The notes under the pieces are model-generated. The model made no database searches. It was given only the letters and a program-made list of their open reading frames with translations, and was not told the origin of the DNA. The position numbers and the translations under genes were made by a program. DNA of 64,000 bases from Flagellimonas olearia (lineage in GTDB: Bacteria; Bacteroidota; Bacteroidia; Flavobacteriales; Flavobacteriaceae), in contig NZ_WELG01000001.1 in the NCBI RefSeq assembly GCF_009184425.1, positions 248,001-312,000 on the forward strand, in the 5' to 3' direction. Below are positions 59,392 through 64,000 of this stretch, in pieces (within the stretch, counting starts at the first letter, position 1; every line of letters begins with the position of its first letter).

Positions 59392-62300
59392 ATGAAAAAC
59401 AGAACAAAAGGCCTTATTGTCATTTTTTTGGTGCTTGGCAATCTTATGACCTTTGCGCAAAATATTACCATTCAAGGGGTGATTACCGGAGAGGACGATG
59501 GTCTTCCGTTACCAGGGGCCAATGTAGTGGTGAAGGGTATGGCCATTGGTGCCTCCGCCAACTTTGATGGGGAGTATACCTTGGAAGTCCCGAGTGGGGA
59601 TGTAACCTTGGTTTTCAGCTATCAGGGATTTAGTTCACAAGAAGTTCCGGTAGGCGGACAACGAACCATCAATGTAGCTCTGAAAACGGATGTGAACGAA
59701 TTGGACGAAGTGGTCATCATCGGTTACGGTAGTACAACCAAGAAAGATCTTACGGGGTCTATTGCCACGATTAAATCAGAAGATTTGGAATCAGTACGTT
59801 CCACTACCGCCGATGATTTTGTACAGGGAAGGGTATCTGGACTGTTATTGACCCAAACTTCGGGTCAACCTGGAGGTGCCACTTCTGTCAGGATTCGAGG
59901 AAGTAGTTCTATCAATGCCAGTAATGAACCTTTATACGTGATCGATGGTTTTCCTGTGGACAACAACAGCGACAACCTTTCCGCTGGTGTGGCCGAGGGG
60001 CCTTCCATCAATGCCCTTTCTACCTTGAGTGCCAACGATATTGCCTCCATAGATGTGTTGAAGGATGCTTCCGCTACCGCCATTTATGGTTCCCGTGGGG
60101 CCAATGGGGTCATCATAATTACCACCAAAAGAGGATTGAACGGGGATGCCCAAATCAATTACGACACTTATTTAGGGGTGAGTGAGGTTATAAAAAAGCT
60201 GGATGTACTCAATGCATCACAATTTGCTTTTTACGTGAACGAGTCAAGATATAATGGTTCAGGAGATCCCAGGTTCTATACAAACCCAACCTCTTTTGGA
60301 GTGGGTACCGATTGGCAGGATGAAATTTTTAGGACTGCCATTACCAAAAGCCACGACCTTTCCATAAAGGGAGGGAACCAAGATATCAAGTATGCTGTTT
60401 CCGGGTCATATTTAGACCAGGAAGGGGTGGTTATTGAAACCGATTTTAAACGGTACAATTTTCGGGTAAACCTCGATTTTAAGGCTACGGAAAAATTGTC
60501 CATTGAGAACTCTTTGAGTTTGAACAGGACCAATTTCAACACGGCCAGGACCGAGACCACAGGCGGGGTAGAGGTGGCCAGTAGTGCCATAACCGGGGCA
60601 TACCAGTTTAATCCCCTGTTACCTGTTTTTGACCCTGAAGGAAATTATACCAAAGGAAATTTCATTGTTCAGGACGATGGGACCTTTGTGAATGACGTGA
60701 GCAATATCCAAGAGCAGATTCCCAACTTCCCAAGTCCGGTAGCTTATCAAAAATTGACCGAGAGCAAGGGTAAGGCCACCAGGATATTGGACAATTTGGC
60801 CATTAAATGGGATGTGGCCAAAAATCTCCAATTGAAGACCACTTTGGGAGTGGACTTGAACATCAACGAACAGTTTTATTTTAGGACCGAGGAAATCGAT
60901 TTTGGAAATTCACCGGGGGCTTTTGCGGCCCAGGCCAAAAATACGGCCACCAGCTATTTGGCGGAATCCACTTTGAATTATACCAATACCTTTGGCAATA
61001 GACATCGTGTGAATGCCTTGGTAGGGGCTTCATGGCAAGATTTCACCATTGAATCCCTTTCAGGGAATGCTTTGGGATTCCCAACGGAAAATTTTGGTTC
61101 CAACAACTTGGGACTTGGATTGAACCCAGGGGTCAGTTCCAATATCATAGAGTCCAGATTGATATCCTACTTTGGAAGGGTCAACTACATTTTGGACAAC
61201 AAATACATCTTTACGGCCACTTCACGGGTTGATGGTTCGTCCAAGTTTGGTGATGGCAATAAATATGGATTTTTCCCATCAGGAGCTTTCGCATGGAATG
61301 TTTCGGAAGAAGATTTTCTTCAAGATTCCGGACTCTATCTAAAACTGCGTTTGGGGTATGGAATCATAGGAAACGAGTCCATCGCACCCTATTCTGCACA
61401 ATCCACATTTAAGCCTACCTATCATTCCTTTAATGATAATGAGGTGGTGGGGCAATTGCCCAGCACACCGGCCAACAGTGCCCTTAAATGGGAGCGCACC
61501 GAGCAATATAATATTGGTCTGGACCTCGGTTTTTTCAATGACCGATTGGGATTCACCATTGATGGATACCGAAAAAACACGGAAGATTTGTTGCTGAACC
61601 TCCAAGTACCTTCACAAACCGGATACATTCAAAGTGTGGTCAATGCGGGAAGTGTACGTAACGAAGGAATTGAATTGGGCATCAATGCACAAATGTTCAA
61701 GGGGAAGTTCAATTGGGACGTTAACCTGACTGGGGCCTATAACAAGAACAAGATTTTGGATTTGGCCGGCTTGGACAATATTCCAACAGGCTTTGGAATT
61801 CTGGGCATTACCAATTGGCAGTTGCTTGTGGAAGGTGGCGAGATTGGGGCATTCTACGGCTATGTTTCCGATGGCATCGTTCAATTGGATGATGACCCTG
61901 CTACAACCCCAAGGTTTGCAACGGACACCTTCACCCCCGGAGAGCGAAAGTATAAGGATTTAAATGGTGATGGGGTCATTGATGCCGATAACGACAGAAC
62001 CTTCATCGGAAATCCCATTCCGGAATACACCTTTGGGATAAACAATACCATAACCTGGAACAACTGGGATCTTAATATATTTATGCAAGGGGTGTATGGC
62101 AATGAAATAGCCAACTTCAATAGAATCAACCTTGAAAATTTAAATGGTCAAGGAAATGTATTGTTGGAGGCCTTCTCCAACCGATGGACCCCGAACAATC
62201 CCAGCAATACCTATACCAGGGCTGCCGATGGTCCTCGGAACATTGTGTTTTCCGATCACTATGTGGAGGATGGCTCTTACTTAAGATTGAAATCCGCCAC

Positions 62301-62520
62301 TTTGGGGTATTCCATACCGGGCAAATTTTTGTCCAGGATGAAAATCAACAAACTTAGGTTTTACATCACAGGCAAGAATCTGTTTACCCTTACCGATTAT
62401 AGCGGAGTGGACCCTGAGGTCAGCTTTGGGGGGCAGAACAACAACCTAAGTGCAGGAGCGGATTTTGGGGGATATCCTACCTCAAGGACATTTCTTTTGG
62501 GTCTTAACGTAAACTTTTAA
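59392..62520 (+). CDS. SusC/RagA family TonB-dependent transporter
   Basis: A 1042-residue outer-membrane transporter. The signal is GLIVIFLVLGNLMTFAQ. A carboxypeptidase D-like domain (TIQGVITGEDDGLPLPGANVVV), the TonB box/plug (LDEVVIIGYGSTTKKDLTGS, SVRIRGSSSINASNEPLYVIDGFPVD, IDVLKDASATAIYGSRGANGVIIITTK) and a barrel ending GLNVNF follow. There is no STN domain, so unlike the SusC at 29277 it is not expected to signal through a FecR/sigma pair. ATG 59392 is preferred; an ATG 9 nt upstream is in frame. The susD gene follows after 11 nt. Confidence 0.96.
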   Translation: MKNRTKGLIVIFLVLGNLMTFAQNITIQGVITGEDDGLPLPGANVVVKGMAIGASANFDGEYTLEVPSGDVTLVFSYQGFSSQEVPVGGQRTINVALKTDVNELDEVVIIGYGSTTKKDLTGSIATIKSEDLESVRSTTADDFVQGRVSGLLLTQTSGQPGGATSVRIRGSSSINASNEPLYVIDGFPVDNNSDNLSAGVAEGPSINALSTLSANDIASIDVLKDASATAIYGSRGANGVIIITTKRGLNGDAQINYDTYLGVSEVIKKLDVLNASQFAFYVNESRYNGSGDPRFYTNPTSFGVGTDWQDEIFRTAITKSHDLSIKGGNQDIKYAVSGSYLDQEGVVIETDFKRYNFRVNLDFKATEKLSIENSLSLNRTNFNTARTETTGGVEVASSAITGAYQFNPLLPVFDPEGNYTKGNFIVQDDGTFVNDVSNIQEQIPNFPSPVAYQKLTESKGKATRILDNLAIKWDVAKNLQLKTTLGVDLNINEQFYFRTEEIDFGNSPGAFAAQAKNTATSYLAESTLNYTNTFGNRHRVNALVGASWQDFTIESLSGNALGFPTENFGSNNLGLGLNPGVSSNIIESRLISYFGRVNYILDNKYIFTATSRVDGSSKFGDGNKYGFFPSGAFAWNVSEEDFLQDSGLYLKLRLGYGIIGNESIAPYSAQSTFKPTYHSFNDNEVVGQLPSTPANSALKWERTEQYNIGLDLGFFNDRLGFTIDGYRKNTEDLLLNLQVPSQTGYIQSVVNAGSVRNEGIELGINAQMFKGKFNWDVNLTGAYNKNKILDLAGLDNIPTGFGILGITNWQLLVEGGEIGAFYGYVSDGIVQLDDDPATTPRFATDTFTPGERKYKDLNGDGVIDADNDRTFIGNPIPEYTFGINNTITWNNWDLNIFMQGVYGNEIANFNRINLENLNGQGNVLLEAFSNRWTPNNPSNTYTRAADGPRNIVFSDHYVEDGSYLRLKSATLGYSIPGKFLSRMKINKLRFYITGKNLFTLTDYSGVDPEVSFGGQNNNLSAGADFGGYPTSRTFLLGLNVNF

Positions 62521-62531
62521 AAGTCAAAATC

Positions 62532-64000
62532 ATGAAACAATTCAAAAATTATAGAATGTACTTCGCCACCCTGATTTTGATCTTGGGTTGTGAAAGTGCC
62601 TTGGAAGAGGAAGTGAAGACCTTTTATACCGAGGATACATTTTACCAAACGGAACAAGACGCCAAATTGGCCATTAACGGGATATACGGGCATTTGGGGG
62701 CCACATTTGATGAAACGTTGAATGCCAAGGGCCTATATTTTGCCAACTATTGGACGGCCAATGCGCTTTTGTCGGATGAAGGGGAAACCAGCTTCAATAG
62801 GGGAGATGGGTACAATCAACTCTCAGCTATGGCCCATACACCGGAAAATACCATAGCATTGGAGATTTGGTCCAATCTTTATCTGGGTATCAACGCAGCC
62901 AACATGGCCATCGTTAACATCCCGGATGTTGAGATGGATGAGGACACCAAGGATGACTTATTGGGTGAAGCCCATTTTTTGAGAGGGTTACTCTACTTTG
63001 AATTGGTCCGTTTCTTTGGCGAGGTACCATTACAACTGGAGCCTCAAAAAGTATTTACTTCAAGTGCTTTCTTGGGTAGGGCGTCCATTTCGGAAGTCTA
63101 TACCCAGATTTTTGAGGATCTGTCCATGGCAGAAAGTAGCCTTCCCTCCGAACAGGTTGGGGTGGACAACGGCAGGCCCACCAGTTGGTCGGCCAAGGCT
63201 TACATGGCCAAAGCGGCCCTTCAACAAGGGGAAAACCTTCAATTGGCAAAAACTAAACTGGAAGAAATCATGACCAGTGGACGATTTGGGCTTTGGGAGG
63301 ACTACGCGGACGTTTTCAAAATTGCCAACAACAACGGTAAGGAAGTCTTATTTGCCATAAGCTTTTTGGAGGGTACCGATTTGTTCACAACCCTTTGGGA
63401 AGGCGGACATTTGGTCTACAGGACACTCCCTGGAGGTGTCTATGGCGGTAGACCCAACGGTGGAGGCTTGGAGATACCAACCATGGCCCTGTACAATTCC
63501 TTTGATGATGAGGATAGAAGAAAAGAAGTGACCTTCATGACCGAAGATGTCATCAACGGGGAGTTGGTGGAATTTGACTCTCCCCATATCGTAAAATATT
63601 GGGACCGGGTAGCAGAGCCCTTGGTGAACAATACGGCCAATGACCTCCAACTTATTCGCTATGCGGATATATTGCTCATGTACGCCGAAGTGTTGAATGA
63701 ACAGAACAATGGAAGTACTCCCGCAGCGTTGGATGCCATCAACGAAGTAAGAGAAAGGGCAAGATTTGCCGATGGCGTGGAACGCAATATACTTCCTGAT
63801 CTATCTGCAATGGGATACGAAGCTTTCAAGGAAGCCATTTTGGAAGAACGAAAAAAGGAGCTTACCTGGGAAGGTCATCGTTGGTTCGATTTGGTAAGGT
63901 TTGGGAAACTGGAAGAAAAAGTTACCGAGGCCAAGCCCGGGGTTCCCGTGGCAGCAAGACATAACCTGCTTCCCATACCCCAAAGAGAAAGGGATATTAA
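62532..64000 (+). CDS. SusD/RagB family outer-membrane lipoprotein (partial, cut by window end)
   Basis: The first 489 codons of a SusD-type lipoprotein. Lipobox ILGC (Cys20) is followed by an acidic stretch, then the SusD_N pattern (TFYQTEQDAKLAINGIYG, ARGL-like EAHFLRGLLYFELVRFFGEVPL) and the C-terminal SusD signature (IRYADILLMYAEVLNEQN, ILEERKKELTWEGHRWFDLVRFGKL). The stop codon lies outside the window, probably within about 20 codons given LLPIPQRERDI. It pairs with the SusC encoded 11 nt upstream. The substrate is not evident. Confidence 0.95.
   Translation, partial: MKQFKNYRMYFATLILILGCESALEEEVKTFYTEDTFYQTEQDAKLAINGIYGHLGATFDETLNAKGLYFANYWTANALLSDEGETSFNRGDGYNQLSAMAHTPENTIALEIWSNLYLGINAANMAIVNIPDVEMDEDTKDDLLGEAHFLRGLLYFELVRFFGEVPLQLEPQKVFTSSAFLGRASISEVYTQIFEDLSMAESSLPSEQVGVDNGRPTSWSAKAYMAKAALQQGENLQLAKTKLEEIMTSGRFGLWEDYADVFKIANNNGKEVLFAISFLEGTDLFTTLWEGGHLVYRTLPGGVYGGRPNGGGLEIPTMALYNSFDDEDRRKEVTFMTEDVINGELVEFDSPHIVKYWDRVAEPLVNNTANDLQLIRYADILLMYAEVLNEQNNGSTPAALDAINEVRERARFADGVERNILPDLSAMGYEAFKEAILEERKKELTWEGHRWFDLVRFGKLEEKVTEAKPGVPVAARHNLLPIPQRERDI

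Noticed and set aside
1-64000. tRNA, rRNA, insertion sequence or prophage
   Set aside because: No rRNA-like segment, transposase or integrase motif, terminal inverted repeats or phage genes were seen on reading both strands. A covariance-model scan was not possible here.

Overview
The window is a piece of a Bacteroidota chromosome, most likely a marine Flavobacteriaceae member of the Muricauda/Allomuricauda kind (the genus is a guess). The evidence is two SusC/SusD nutrient-uptake pairs, a FecI-type sigma factor with a FecR anti-sigma factor, a giant type IX-secreted adhesin with a PorP/SprF partner, promoter -7 elements of the Bacteroidota form TAnnTTTG, few Shine-Dalgarno sequences, and a ribonucleotide reductase whose ATP-cone sits on the beta subunit.

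Layout. 1-2634 (minus): efflux operon hlyD - ftsX-type permease - ATPase (cut by the window edge). 2922-17420: a stress island. It holds seven double-domain universal stress proteins, two TerB-like proteins (one heading a terB-like-deoC-deoD operon), two or three small lipoproteins, a thioredoxin, a PAS histidine kinase, a response regulator fused to a Crp-type DNA-binding module, and a cardiolipin synthase. 17787-24992: adhesin plus SprF-like protein. 25170-26777: exported SelA-like PLP enzyme. 26806-38186 (minus): sigma factor, SusD, SusC, FecR, then a metallophosphoesterase, a cytochrome c-PQQ sugar dehydrogenase and a ThuA protein. 38344-41415 (minus): nrdA/nrdB. 41951-47051: TetR - ABC - HlyD - TolC export operon. 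47155-51436: K+/H+ antiporter, exported EEP phosphatase, GDPD-alkaline phosphatase fusion. 51488-57502: two exported amidohydrolases, a PQQ dehydrogenase with an inserted cytochrome c, and a sterol desaturase-like hydroxylase. 57956-64000: a second SusCD operon, with SusD cut by the window end.

The strongest unreported-looking signal is in the stress island. A 12-bp dyad TGAY-N4-RTCA lies about 50 bp before nearly every transcription unit, and in five cases it is exactly 23 nt from a good TAnnTTTG element. That is class II Crp/FNR geometry. The only Crp-type protein in the window is the response regulator encoded in the middle of the island, next to a kinase whose first PAS domain has a His where FixL binds heme. 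I infer a self-contained two-component/Crp regulon that resembles the mycobacterial DosR hypoxia regulon in content but not in ancestry.

Two other systems deserve attention. The exporter at 42630 has lost every catalytic ATPase motif, yet it keeps its TetR, HlyD and TolC partners, and the TetR promoter shares an ATAGTA/TACTAT dyad with the efflux operon at the window start. The second is a set of enzymes that all carry export signals (SelA-like lyase, two deacetylase-like amidohydrolases, two PQQ dehydrogenases) and could make up an extracytoplasmic oxidative amino-sugar pathway.
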